From Hoeflea algicola (GTDB lineage: Bacteria; Pseudomonadota; Alphaproteobacteria; Rhizobiales; Rhizobiaceae), in the NCBI RefSeq assembly GCF_026619415.1, contig NZ_JAOVZR010000001.1, positions 1,426,001 to 1,490,000 of the forward strand: 64,000 bases of DNA. Reading direction: 5' to 3'. The position numbers and the translations under genes were made by a program. Positions 34,587 through 43,299 of this stretch are shown here, piece by piece. The first letter of the stretch is position 1. Each line of letters begins with the position of its first letter. The notes under the pieces were generated by a model. That model made no database searches and was not told where the DNA came from. It was given only the letters and a program-made list of their open reading frames with translations.

Positions 34587-36206
34587 ATGAAACTTCATAG
34601 ACCCTCGGTTGGCAGCGTCACATTAAGTCTGCTGGTGGCGGCATGGCTTGCGCTGGTCACGAACAATGTCTTCTGGCGCGACGTGGCCACGGCGTTTGGC
34701 GAACACATGCCTGGCCTGGCTGCCTTTTCCATCGGCATTGTCGCGCTTCTTGCCGCCGATACGATCGCCGTCTCGGTCAAATATCTTACCAAGCCGATAT
34801 TCATCCTCCTGATCGTCAGCGCTGCATCGGCAGGATGGTTCATGGAGCATTTCGGCGTGATCATCGACACCGACATGATCCGCAACGCTGTACAGACCAC
34901 CCCGGCAGAAGCGGGACATCTGCTGACCCCCGCATATCTGTGGCACATGCTGGTCTACGCAGTCCTTCCTTCACTTCTGATCGTCTTTGTGCGCATCCGC
35001 CACCGCCCGTTCCCGGCCAAGCTCAAATACAATCTTGCTGTCATCGTTCCGTTTTTGCTGCTCACGCTGGCGCTGGTCGCCTGGCAATATCCGGCGATCG
35101 CCTCGACAATGCGCAACAACCGGCTGGTGATCAAAACTCTCAATCCGGTTTCGCCGATCATCAGCGCGGTCAAGTTTGTCATTCGCTCGGGGCAGGAAAG
35201 CGTCATCGTCGCCGCGCCGCTCGATTCCGACGCCCGACTGGGCGCAGCAATCAACAAGGCCGAAAAGCCGGTGCTGACCATTATCGTGGTGGGTGAAACC
35301 GCCCGCGCTCAGGAGTTTTCGCTCGGCGGGTATGAACGCAAGACCAATCCGGAGCTGGAAAAGCGCGATATTGCCTATTTTCCCAACACCAGTTCCTGCG
35401 GAACCGCCACGGCGGTGTCCATGCCTTGCATGTTTTCCGCGCTGACCCGCAGCGAGTACAGCCATGAAAAGGCTCTGGCGCAAGAAAATCTCGTCGATGT
35501 GCTTTCCCATGCCGGCGTCAATGTCGAATGGTGGGATAACAATACCGGCGACAAGAAGATCGGCGACCGGATCGTCAAGCGGAAGTTCTACGAGGAGAAC
35601 GACCCCCGCTTTTGCAATGAGGGGGAATGCCTCGACACGGTCATGGTCAACGCGCTGGGTGCATGGCTTGACGGCATCAAGGGCAATTCAGTTCTGGTTA
35701 TGCACCAGTTGGGAAGCCACGGCCCGGCCTATTTCGCCCGCTACAGTGAAGAGGAGCGGGCGTTTCGGCCCGACTGCCGCACGGCCGAGTTCGCCGATTG
35801 CACCCAACAGGAGATCATCAATGCCTACGACAATACCATAGTCGCCACCGACCGGATGCTGGCGGCTGTCATCGACATGCTCCAAGCCCGCTCCGATCAG
35901 ATTGCCTCAACCATGGTCTACATCTCCGACCATGGTGAATCGCTGGGCGAAAAAGGCCTCTATCTGCATGGCATGCCCTATATTTTCGCCCCCGATGAAC
36001 AGACCCGGGTTCCTTTCCTTATGTGGGCGTCGAAGGGCTACACCAGATTGTTCGGGCTTGACACCGCCTGCCTGCGCGAGCAGGCCGACGCCCCTTATTC
36101 ACAGGACAATCTGTTTCATACGGTGCTGGGCTTGATGGATGTACAGGCCCGCCATTATCAACGCGAGCAGGACATCAGCGCACGTTGCCGTTCACCGCTG
36201 AGTTGA
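34587..36206 (+). CDS. EptA-type lipid A phosphoethanolamine transferase
   Basis: 539 aa. Five N-terminal membrane helices (to about residue 170) precede a periplasmic sulfatase-fold domain. It has E237 in VGETARAQEF, the nucleophile T273 in SSCGTATAVSMPCMFS and the zinc ligands in ISDHGESLGEKG and HQLGSHGPAY. The family transfers phosphoethanolamine to lipid A or core sugars and confers resistance to polymyxin-type peptides. It lies 55 nt after the kinase gene. Conserved cysteine pairs for periplasmic disulfides are present. Confidence 0.92.
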   Translation: MKLHRPSVGSVTLSLLVAAWLALVTNNVFWRDVATAFGEHMPGLAAFSIGIVALLAADTIAVSVKYLTKPIFILLIVSAASAGWFMEHFGVIIDTDMIRNAVQTTPAEAGHLLTPAYLWHMLVYAVLPSLLIVFVRIRHRPFPAKLKYNLAVIVPFLLLTLALVAWQYPAIASTMRNNRLVIKTLNPVSPIISAVKFVIRSGQESVIVAAPLDSDARLGAAINKAEKPVLTIIVVGETARAQEFSLGGYERKTNPELEKRDIAYFPNTSSCGTATAVSMPCMFSALTRSEYSHEKALAQENLVDVLSHAGVNVEWWDNNTGDKKIGDRIVKRKFYEENDPRFCNEGECLDTVMVNALGAWLDGIKGNSVLVMHQLGSHGPAYFARYSEEERAFRPDCRTAEFADCTQQEIINAYDNTIVATDRMLAAVIDMLQARSDQIASTMVYISDHGESLGEKGLYLHGMPYIFAPDEQTRVPFLMWASKGYTRLFGLDTACLREQADAPYSQDNLFHTVLGLMDVQARHYQREQDISARCRSPLS

Positions 36207-36254
36207 TCCACCGACAGCATGGTTGATGGCAATCCCCCGCCAAGTTTAAACGAG

Positions 36255-36286
36255 AAAGGGGCGCCGCTAGCAAGCGACGCCCCTTT
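36255..36286. terminator. Bidirectional intrinsic terminator
   Basis: AAAGGGGCG (36255-36263) pairs with CGCCCCTTT (36278-36286), and an inner CGCT/AGCG stem shortens the loop. A-tract and T-tract flanks serve both strands. It separates the convergent eptA-like gene from the minus-strand small-protein genes. Confidence 0.85.
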
Positions 36287-36309
36287 GATATGCGAACTGA
36301 ACGCAGTGC

Positions 36310-36624
36310 TTACTTGAAGCGCGGCGAGCCATCATTGCCGGCACGATCATAAATGATCTGCTCGTTGGATGCGGCATTGATCGAAGCGGTTGGGGTGTAG
36401 TCAACGCCGCCCTGTGGAGCTTCAAAATGCGGCGACCCGTCGTTACCGGCACGATCATAGACGGCCTTTTCGCCTGTTTCGGTGCCGGTGGCAGCGGTTG
36501 CTGTGTAATCAATACCGGCACTTCTGGCCGGCGGAAAAGACAGCGCGTCGGAGGCGGTCGTCTGGGCGAACGCACCGGTCGATGCAGCAAGCGTCAGGCC
36601 GAGGGCGATAATCAGCTTGTTCAT
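36310..36624 (-). CDS. Small secreted repeat protein, copy 1
   Basis: 104 aa. The signal peptide MNKLIIALGLTLAASTGAFA is almost identical to those of the two upstream paralogues. The mature part has two copies of a motif with core YDRAGNDGSPxF, separated by APQGGVDYTPTASI, and ends right after the second copy. I do not recognise an assigned function. No cysteine is present in the mature part, which is small and hydrophilic. The start at 36624 begins the signal peptide. Last of three tandem copies, followed by a strong terminator. Confidence 0.82.
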   Translation of the reverse strand: MNKLIIALGLTLAASTGAFAQTTASDALSFPPARSAGIDYTATAATGTETGEKAVYDRAGNDGSPHFEAPQGGVDYTPTASINAASNEQIIYDRAGNDGSPRFK

Positions 36625-36684
36625 GGAATTAGTCCTTGTCAGTGCGCTGCGCGCCCTCATCGGGCCGCGTCGTGCGGAAACTGG

Positions 36685-36711
36685 TCCGGCGGACTTATTG
36701 TGTCCGCCGGA
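36685..36711 (-). other. Perfect 10-bp hairpin between copies 2 and 1
   Basis: TCCGGCGGAC (36685-36694) pairs perfectly with GTCCGCCGGA (36702-36711) around a 7-nt AT loop. It lies 13 nt after the copy 2 stop codon. Without a T-run it may stabilise the mRNA 3' end. Confidence 0.6.
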
Positions 36712-36723
36712 GATCAGCTCTGA

Positions 36724-37020
36724 TTAGTGGAAGCGCGGCGAACCATCATTGCCGGCGCGGTCATAAATCACCTGGTCATTCGACACGGTGCCGAACGAAG
36801 CGGTCGGAGTGTAGTCAACACCACCCTGCGGAGCGGCGAAGCTCGGCGAACCGTCATGACCGGCGCGGTGGTAGCTGACCAGATCATTAGAGACGCCAAC
36901 AGCGTAGTTGGTATTGCCCTGTGCCGAAGGCACGTCATAGGCGTCCATGGCCGTTGATGCGGCAAAAGCGCCGGTTGAAGCAGCAAGGGTAAAACCGAGA
37001 GCGATGATGAGCTTGTTCAT
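36724..37020 (-). CDS. Small secreted repeat protein, copy 2
   Basis: 98 aa with a signal peptide as in copies 1 and 3 and mature start near ASTAMDAYDVPSAQ. The first repeat is diverged (SYHRAGHDGSPSF), while the second is canonical (YDRAGNDGSPRF), separated by APQGGVDYTPTASF. It is shorter than its neighbours by six residues in the N-terminal region. The gap to each neighbour is 99 nt. It probably arose by tandem duplication. Function unknown. Confidence 0.82.
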   Translation of the reverse strand: MNKLIIALGFTLAASTGAFAASTAMDAYDVPSAQGNTNYAVGVSNDLVSYHRAGHDGSPSFAAPQGGVDYTPTASFGTVSNDQVIYDRAGNDGSPRFH

Positions 37021-37080
37021 TGTCGTAATCCTTCAAAATTCGGGGCGCGTCTTGGGAGGACAGCGTGGTTGGGGACCGGA

Positions 37081-37106
37081 CCGGCACCACGCATGGCGCC
37101 CGCCGG
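37081..37106 (-). other. Hairpin between copies 3 and 2
   Basis: CCGGC (37081-37085) and GCCGG (37102-37106) form the base of a longer stem containing GGCACCA/TGGCGCC with a wobble pair. It lies 13 nt after the copy 3 stop codon, the same distance as the hairpin after copy 2. Confidence 0.5.
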
Positions 37107-37119
37107 ATCGGTTTTTCGA

Positions 37120-37434
37120 TTAGTTGAAGTGCGGCGAGCCATCGTTGCCAGCGCGGTCGTAGACGATCTTGTCGTTGGAAACGCTATCGATCGACGCGGT
37201 CGGAGTGTAATCAACGCCACCCTTGGGAGCGAGGAAGGTCGGCGACCCGTCGTTGCCGGCGCGGTTGTAGATGACCTGGTCATTGGACACAGCACCGACA
37301 GCAGCGGTTGCCGTGTAATCGATGCCGGAAGTCTGGGCGGCTGGGACCTGGTAGGCGTCCATGGCTGTCGAAGCCGCGAAAGCGCCGGTCGAGGCAGCAA
37401 GGGTGAGGCCGAGTGCGATAATGATCTTGTTCAT
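37120..37434 (-). CDS. Small secreted repeat protein, copy 3 (first in the array)
   Basis: 104 aa. The signal peptide MNKIIIALGLTLAASTGAFA is followed by ASTAMDAYQVPAAQ and two repeats (YNRAGNDGSPTF and YDRAGNDGSPHF) separated by APKGGVDYTPTASI. It is promoter-proximal in the three-gene array, with a long AT-rich leader upstream. The start at 37434 was chosen at the signal peptide; the frame extends 46 codons further upstream without plausible protein character. Function unknown. Confidence 0.82.
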   Translation of the reverse strand: MNKIIIALGLTLAASTGAFAASTAMDAYQVPAAQTSGIDYTATAAVGAVSNDQVIYNRAGNDGSPTFLAPKGGVDYTPTASIDSVSNDKIVYDRAGNDGSPHFN

Positions 37435-37881
37435 TTGTTCTATCCGTCTTCGTTTGTTTTCGTTTTCATTCGTTTTTCTAATTTTGTTCGAAGCGGCTGG
37501 CGACTGGGAGACGTTCGCTGCCGTGTTTCGATGATCCACATATGGGGTAATCCGATCGGAATTGCCAACCACACTTTTGTGAGAATTTACGCTGAAACTT
37601 TCTCTTGAAAAATACGTAGTGAGTTCTTAGTTGGATATTTTATTGTTTTATTTCAGATAGTTATGATTATTTCGAGAAAATGGAGACGAGCATCAGAAAC
37701 CAGTCTCCGTACACACCGTTGTGTCCACTGTGTTCACAAAAACAGCGACGTTCCAGCTTCCGGGACTTGAAGACCCATTTTTGCTTAGCCGCGTTTGAAA
37801 TATTCGTTTAAGAAATTGATGCGTTTTCGAATCGATCCAACTCGTGAAGCGGGTCAACCCGGTTCGATGGTGCCAGGGCTT
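37435..37881. other. AT-rich intergenic region upstream of the small-protein array
   Basis: No gene is seen. The segment around 37570-37690 is strongly AT-rich compared with the surrounding DNA and probably contains the promoter of the copy 3-2-1 array. The right end abuts the 3' end of the ABC permease gene at 37882. No clear operator or terminator was recognised. Confidence 0.4.
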
Positions 37882-39018
37882 TCAGTCCAGCGTACGTCGA
37901 AACCGCGCCAGGGCCAGCGCCGCAAATACCGCAACGAATAAAAACAGCGCAGCGAGTGGAACGGCAACGCCCTGCATATCCGCTCCCTTGAGCATCACCG
38001 CGCGGATGATCCTGAGGAAATGCGTGAGCGGAAAAATCTCGCCGAGCATCTGTGCCCAGCCCGGCATACCACGATAGGGAAACATGAAGCCTGACAAGAG
38101 CAGCGACGGCAGGAAGAAGAAGAACGTCAGTTGCATGGCCTGCATCTGCGTCCGCGCGACGGTGGAAAACGCGTAGCCAAGCAGCACCAGCGCCAGCACG
38201 AAGACCAGAATGCTCGCCAGTAAGAGCGTCAAGGAGCCGACAAACGGCACATTGAAAAGGAACTTGGCGGCGGCCAGCACCACCACGACCTGAACTCCGC
38301 CCACAGCTAGGTAGGGCAGCACCTTGCCCAGCATGATCTCCATCGGACTTATCGGCATGGCGAGCAGGTTTTCCATGGTGCCACGCTCGACTTCACGGGT
38401 CAGCGCCATCGATGTCATCATCACCATGGTGAGTTGCAGGATCACTCCGAGCAAGCCGGGAACAATATTGTATTGAGTAATACCTTCTGGGTTGTAGAGC
38501 CGGTGCACCACCACTTCGAGTGCCGCTGTGGATTGCCGTGCAGCCAGCGCCTCCGCTGATTGCTCGCGCAGCAGCGCCTGGGCGGCCACCGTGCCGAGTG
38601 TCGAGATCGCGCCCGATGCCACCGACGGATCGGTCGCATCGGCCTCGATCAGGATCTGCGGGTGATCGCCGCGCTGCACCCGGCGGGCAAAATCAGACGG
38701 GATCGTGACGATGAAGGAGACCGCGCCACTCTGGATCAGCCGGTCGGCCTCTTCCGCGCTCGCCACCACATGATCGAAGCGATAATAGCCGGTATTTTCC
38801 ATCGCCGAGATCATGGCGCGGCTGTAATGATCCTGGCTCGTGGTCACCAGCGCGGCCGGCAACCCCTTGGGGTCGTTGTTGATGGCAAATCCAAACAATA
38901 CCAATTGCAAAAGCGGCACGCCCAGCATCATGGCAAACGTGATGCGGTCACGCCGCATCTGGATGGTTTCCTTGGCGATGACCGCCATCAGCCGGCGCAA
39001 TGAAAAGAACCGGTTCAT
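37882..39018 (-). CDS. ABC-2 type transporter permease (YbhS/YbhR-like)
   Basis: 378 aa. There is one N-terminal membrane segment (about 28-48), a periplasmic domain of about 130 residues, then five C-terminal helices. The ABC-2 motif region is ALTREVERGTMENLLAMPISPMEIMLGK. It forms the membrane channel of an efflux pump with the overlapping ATPase (ATGA) and HlyD genes. E. coli ybhGFSR has two permeases; only one is present here, so a homodimer is likely. Last gene of a four-gene operon. Confidence 0.9.
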   Translation of the reverse strand: MNRFFSLRRLMAVIAKETIQMRRDRITFAMMLGVPLLQLVLFGFAINNDPKGLPAALVTTSQDHYSRAMISAMENTGYYRFDHVVASAEEADRLIQSGAVSFIVTIPSDFARRVQRGDHPQILIEADATDPSVASGAISTLGTVAAQALLREQSAEALAARQSTAALEVVVHRLYNPEGITQYNIVPGLLGVILQLTMVMMTSMALTREVERGTMENLLAMPISPMEIMLGKVLPYLAVGGVQVVVVLAAAKFLFNVPFVGSLTLLLASILVFVLALVLLGYAFSTVARTQMQAMQLTFFFFLPSLLLSGFMFPYRGMPGWAQMLGEIFPLTHFLRIIRAVMLKGADMQGVAVPLAALFLFVAVFAALALARFRRTLD

Positions 39019-39932
39019 GTCATGTTGTCCGTCGACTGGCTCATGAACTGGATGAATACATCCTCCAGGCTGGTCTGCCCCTGCCGGTAATGGATACCGG
39101 TTTTTGCGGCGACCTGCTCGACCGCTGCCGTCAGCAGGTCCTTGTCGCGGCCAACCACATGCAGGCTCAGGCCGAAGGGCGCGACCTGGTCGACCCCTTC
39201 GATGCCATCAAACATCCTGGCCGCCTCGTTGACCTTGTCACCCTCGACAATGATCGTGGTCAGGGCCGCGTCACGGATGACGTCAGCGACCGTGCCGCTG
39301 GCTAAAAGCTTGCCATAGGAAATGTAATGAATCCGGTGGCACCGCTCCGCCTCGTCCATATAGTGGGTCGAGACCAGCACGGTCAGTCCGGTCGTGGCAC
39401 GCAAATGGATCTCGTCCCAGAACTCGCGCCTTGCCTTGGGGTCGACGCCGGCTGTGGGCTCATCAAGCAGCAGCAGTTTCGGCTTGTGCATGATGCAGGC
39501 CGCCAGCGCCAGCCGCTGCTTCCAACCACCCGACAGGGTGCCGGCCATCTGCTTGCGCCGCGATGACAGGCCCAGATCCTCCAGCGTGTCACGCACGGTG
39601 GCAGCCATCGGCTCGAGACCATAGAGCCGGGCCACGAAGGTCAGGTTCTCCTCGATCGACAAATCCTCGTAGAACGAGAATTTCTGCGTCATGTACCCGA
39701 CTTCCCGCTTGATCCGCAGACCATCGGTGCGGATGTCATGCCCCAGCACCCTGCCCTCGCCCTCATCCGGCGTCAAAAGCCCGCACATCACCCGGATGGT
39801 GGTAGTCTTGCCCGACCCGTTGGGCCCGAGAAAGCCGGAGATCTCGCCTTCGGCAACCTGCATCGAGACATGATCGACCACGGTCTTGTCGCCAAACCGC
39901 TTGACCAGACCACGGACGTCGATGACGTTCAT
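39015..39932 (-). CDS. ABC transporter ATP-binding protein (YbhF/CcmA-like)
   Basis: 305 aa. Walker A GPNGSGKTT, signature LSGGWKQRLALA, Walker B LLLLDEPTAGVDP and H-loop STHYMDEAERC are all present. It powers the permease encoded by the next gene, with which it overlaps by 4 nt. It shares one base with the HlyD gene upstream (TGATG). Single nucleotide-binding domain, half the length of the fused YbhF. Confidence 0.92.
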   Translation of the reverse strand: MNVIDVRGLVKRFGDKTVVDHVSMQVAEGEISGFLGPNGSGKTTTIRVMCGLLTPDEGEGRVLGHDIRTDGLRIKREVGYMTQKFSFYEDLSIEENLTFVARLYGLEPMAATVRDTLEDLGLSSRRKQMAGTLSGGWKQRLALAACIMHKPKLLLLDEPTAGVDPKARREFWDEIHLRATTGLTVLVSTHYMDEAERCHRIHYISYGKLLASGTVADVIRDAALTTIIVEGDKVNEAARMFDGIEGVDQVAPFGLSLHVVGRDKDLLTAAVEQVAAKTGIHYRQGQTSLEDVFIQFMSQSTDNMT

Positions 39933-40885
39933 CAGCGTGCGCTTTCCAGATCGACGTCGACGATCTGTCCCGGCGTCAGCGCCCAGGCGTCATCATCAGG
40001 ACGGGCTTCGACCAGGTAGACCAGCTTCTGCCGGTTTTCGAGCGAGTAGATCACCGGTGGCGTGAATTCAGGATCGGTCGAAATGTAGCTCACCGTGGCC
40101 CGCAGACCGTCGGCGCAGCCATCACACCGCACCACCAGGCTTGCACCGATGGAGAGACGGGAGAGTGCAGGCTCGGGCACATAGACCCGCAATTTCAACG
40201 CCCCGTCAGGCAGCACCGAAAGCACCGGCGCCTGGGGCCCTGCCACCTCGCCGGTGTTGCGGATGATGTCGGAAACAACGCCAGCCTGCGGGATCGAGAG
40301 CGTCCGCTTGGTCAGCCGCCACTCGGCCGCCTCCAGCACGGCACGGGCTTGCTCGACGCCTGCCTGGGCAGCCTTGATCTCATTGGCGCGCGCCGGCAAC
40401 TTGGCCACCGACAGATTGGCCTCAAGCTCGGACACCTTGGCGCGGCTGAGTTCAGCACTGGTGGAGGCAGCATCGTAGGCAGCCTGGGTGGATATGCCGC
40501 GTTTAAGCAGATCAGACTGGCGCTGCAGCACCCGCTCCGCTTCTTCAGCCTGGGCCTTGGCAGAATCGAGCGCGGCGGCGATGCTGGCAATTTCCTCCGG
40601 CCGCCGCCCTTCCTGCAGATTGGCCAGTTGCCGCTGTGCCTGGGCAAGCCCGGCCTGGGCTTGAGCTACCGCGATTTCGGCGTCACGTCGCTCCAACTGG
40701 GCGAGCGGCTGTTCGGCGGTAATATGGTCGCCGCGCCGCACATCCAGGGCAACTATCTGGGCCGTCTCGATCGGCGCAACCAGCACATACTCACCCTCGA
40801 CATAGCCGACCGCGAGCGGCCCTGGACCGGCGCAGACCGAAAACAGCGTCGCGATATAGGGAATGGCGCAGATCAGTGACGTCAT
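39932..40885 (-). CDS. HlyD-family periplasmic adaptor (YbhG-like)
   Basis: 317 aa with one N-terminal membrane anchor or signal segment. A biotinyl-lipoyl half-motif (IVALDVRRGDHITAEQPLAQLE) precedes a long alpha-helical hairpin rich in Ala, Gln and Glu (about residues 75-190). A beta-barrel region follows. It links the inner-membrane ABC-2 pump to the outer membrane. It overlaps the TetR gene (ATGA) and the ATPase gene (TGATG). Confidence 0.9.
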   Translation of the reverse strand: MTSLICAIPYIATLFSVCAGPGPLAVGYVEGEYVLVAPIETAQIVALDVRRGDHITAEQPLAQLERRDAEIAVAQAQAGLAQAQRQLANLQEGRRPEEIASIAAALDSAKAQAEEAERVLQRQSDLLKRGISTQAAYDAASTSAELSRAKVSELEANLSVAKLPARANEIKAAQAGVEQARAVLEAAEWRLTKRTLSIPQAGVVSDIIRNTGEVAGPQAPVLSVLPDGALKLRVYVPEPALSRLSIGASLVVRCDGCADGLRATVSYISTDPEFTPPVIYSLENRQKLVYLVEARPDDDAWALTPGQIVDVDLESAR

Positions 40886-41559
40886 GGGCGCGGCTTCCTG
40901 TTGGTCTCGACGAAGGCGCGGATATTGCCAAGGATCACCGTCTTGATCCGCTCGACTTCGTCCGTGCCTACCTCGTGCCAGTCCATCCGCCGTGCGACAA
41001 TCGCGTGCCCGACACGGAAATAGACGACCTGACCCGCAATGCTGAAGGTTCCAAGGCGGATCAGGTCGCTTTCGGGATTATGGCCGGTGGCCAGTCCCAA
41101 AAGCGTACATAGCCGGGTGTGAATCGGCAGGATGAAGTCGGTATAGATATGCTCGAATACCGGTCCTGGATTTGAAATCTCTCGGACGATGAAGGTGGCA
41201 ATATCGCGCGCCTCGGGTCGCCCCAGCATGAAATCCGCCATCGCCATCGCCACCCGCTCAAATGCTTTCTGCGCCGAATCCGGATCATTTCCGGGATTAA
41301 TGTCGGCCAGCGCCGGCATCGCCGCACTTTGAATGCGGCTCCCTACAAGTTCGGCACTGGCCAGCCGCAAGCCGTCCTTGCCCCCAAAATGATAGGCGAT
41401 CGAGGCAATGTTGGCCTTGGCGGCGGCGGCAATTTCGCGTGTGGATGTGGCCTCGAAACCCTTCGAGCCAAACAGTTTGAGCGCCGCGACCATCAGCGCC
41501 ATGCGGGTCTGGTCTCCGGGCTTGTCTGCCTCGGGTGACGGCTCAGTTTCGGATCGCAC
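40882..41559 (-). CDS. TetR-family repressor (CecR/YbiH-like)
   Basis: 225 aa from a GTG at 41559 that follows GGGAG by 6 nt. The helix-turn-helix lies at about residues 20-65 (ALMVAALKLFGSKGFEATSTREIAAAAKANIASIAYHFGGKDGL), and the C-terminal ligand domain resembles CecR/DUF1956. E. coli CecR controls ybhGFSR, the same type of pump as the overlapping genes downstream. A perfect 20-bp palindrome lies about 55 nt upstream, so autorepression of the operon is likely. A further ATG at residue 20 is an alternative start. Confidence 0.88.
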   Translation of the reverse strand: MRSETEPSPEADKPGDQTRMALMVAALKLFGSKGFEATSTREIAAAAKANIASIAYHFGGKDGLRLASAELVGSRIQSAAMPALADINPGNDPDSAQKAFERVAMAMADFMLGRPEARDIATFIVREISNPGPVFEHIYTDFILPIHTRLCTLLGLATGHNPESDLIRLGTFSIAGQVVYFRVGHAIVARRMDWHEVGTDEVERIKTVILGNIRAFVETNRKPRP

Positions 41560-41612
41560 TTCACTCTCCCTGTTGTCCTTATTCGACAGGGAACATAGCA
41601 CAGGCAAGCATG

Positions 41613-41632
41613 TCAATCAATCGATTGATTGA
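41613..41632. promoter_or_regulatory. Perfect 20-bp palindrome, TetR operator candidate
   Basis: TCAATCAATCGATTGATTGA is a perfect 20-bp palindrome; the surrounding GTCAATCAATC and GATTGATTGAC arms form a second, shifted register. It lies 54 nt upstream of the TetR start codon, in the only promoter space of the efflux operon. Confidence 0.75.
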
Positions 41633-41729
41633 TTGACACTCACTCTGACGATAGTCATTACCAACCCGCAGTGGTCACGGCACAACGAGGGCGACAGAGA
41701 AAAAGATCTTCGGGTCGCAATCGGCCCGG

Positions 41730-43274
41730 CTACGATAAGCCGGTCGACGGCTCCTCGGCCAGCAGCGCCCGCAACTCGGTCTTGAGCACCTTGCCGTAAT
41801 TGTTCTTCGGTAAATCCGTGACGAAACGATAGGTCTTGGGGCGTTTGAACCGGGCGATATGGTCTAGGCAATGCCGGTCGAGCGCCTCCGCATCCACCAC
41901 GGCATCGGCAGCTATCACGACAAAGGCAATTACCCGTTCGCCCCATTCCGGATCGGCCGCGCCAATCACGCTGACTTCGCGCACGCTCTCATGGATGAGC
42001 AGCGCTTCCTCTACCTCGCGCGGGTAGATATTGGTGCCACCGGATATGATCACATCCTTGGATCGATCCTTGAGCGTGAGAAACCCGTCGGCATCGAGAC
42101 TGCCCATATCGCCGGTCCACAACCAGCCGTCGCGCAACGCCCTGGCCGTGGCCTCGGGGTCGCCCCAGTAACCGGCCATCACAGGTGTGCCGCGCACGAT
42201 GATCTCACCGGTGTCACCGGTCGCCAACTCGACGCCGTCGGGATCGACAATACGCACCTCCACGCAAGCATGGGGGATGCCGACGGAGGCCAGTCGCTCG
42301 CGCCAGCGCGGATGCGAGCGGTCGGCGACCGCGGCACGGTTAAGCGCGGTGATCGTCATCGGGCTCTCGCCCTGCCCGTAGATCTGGCAGAACCGCGGCC
42401 CCAGCACCTCAACAGCATCAATGATGTCGGCCAGATACATCGGCCCGCCACCATAGACGATGGTGCGGATGCCCTCGCCATCATAGCCGCTTGCGCGCGC
42501 ACCGCTGACCAGCCGCTTGACCATGGTCGGCGCCGCAAACAGGTGGATGCCGCCGAGTTCCCTGGCCAGACCGAAAATCTCACCGGGTTCAAACCCGGCC
42601 GACACCGGCACCACATGCCGCGCAGCCTTGAGCACATGCTGGATGCAATAGAGCCCCGCACCATGGCTGATCGGCGCGGCATAGAGCGCGGCATCGCTGG
42701 TCAACACCTCGTCGACATCGACAAAATATGAAAACGCCATCGCCTGCAGATTGCCGTGGCTGAGCATCACTCCCTTCGGGCGACCGGTGGTGCCGGAGGT
42801 GTAAAACAGCCAGGCCATGTCATCGTCATCACGCGCAACCGGCTCGGCAAATGGCTGGACCTCGCGCAAGACGTCGAATTCCGCTCCCGCCAGATCGATT
42901 ACCGTCGGCGCCCGCTGTTCCAGCGCCTGCACCAGTTCGTCTCCCAGCGGCTGGCTGGCAAACACGGCGGTGGCGCCAGAATTTTCGACGATATAGGCAG
43001 CTTCGCGCGGATGCAGCTTGGCATTGATCGGCACCACCGCAGCGCCGGCGAACCAGATCCCGAACATCGCTTCGAGATAGGCTGGATGGTTCTTGGCAAA
43101 AATCGCCACCCGGTCGCCCGGTTTGATCCCGTGACGTTCCGCGAGCCCGGCGCCGATGCCGCCCGCGGCTCGGGCAAAGCCGCGGTAATCGGCGCGCATC
43201 TCGCCTCCCAGATACAGCGCCGGATTGTCTGGGTGCACCCGTGCACTGCGTACCAGCCATTCAGCCAGATTCAT
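41730..43274 (-). CDS. Long/medium-chain acyl-CoA synthetase (AMP-forming)
   Basis: 514 aa adenylate-forming enzyme. The P-loop is FYTSGTTGRPKGVMLSHGN, the acyl-adenylate motif GWLWTGDMG, and the catalytic lysine region LPKNNYGKVLK is near the C-terminus. The ATG at 43274 follows GGGAG by 6 nt; a TTG two codons upstream is less likely. It activates a carboxylic acid to its CoA thioester. It is the last gene of a five-gene operon whose other members suggest a ketone, terpenoid or steroid-like substrate. Confidence 0.88.
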   Translation of the reverse strand: MNLAEWLVRSARVHPDNPALYLGGEMRADYRGFARAAGGIGAGLAERHGIKPGDRVAIFAKNHPAYLEAMFGIWFAGAAVVPINAKLHPREAAYIVENSGATAVFASQPLGDELVQALEQRAPTVIDLAGAEFDVLREVQPFAEPVARDDDDMAWLFYTSGTTGRPKGVMLSHGNLQAMAFSYFVDVDEVLTSDAALYAAPISHGAGLYCIQHVLKAARHVVPVSAGFEPGEIFGLARELGGIHLFAAPTMVKRLVSGARASGYDGEGIRTIVYGGGPMYLADIIDAVEVLGPRFCQIYGQGESPMTITALNRAAVADRSHPRWRERLASVGIPHACVEVRIVDPDGVELATGDTGEIIVRGTPVMAGYWGDPEATARALRDGWLWTGDMGSLDADGFLTLKDRSKDVIISGGTNIYPREVEEALLIHESVREVSVIGAADPEWGERVIAFVVIAADAVVDAEALDRHCLDHIARFKRPKTYRFVTDLPKNNYGKVLKTELRALLAEEPSTGLS

Positions 43275-43299
43275 GTTCAACTCCCACTTGCCTAACTCA

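Noticed and set aside
36310..37434. Repeat array read as a CRISPR or intergenic repeat cluster
   Set aside because: The DNA repeats follow codon phase within three open frames with signal peptides, and the spacing is irregular at CRISPR scale. The repeats are protein repeats.
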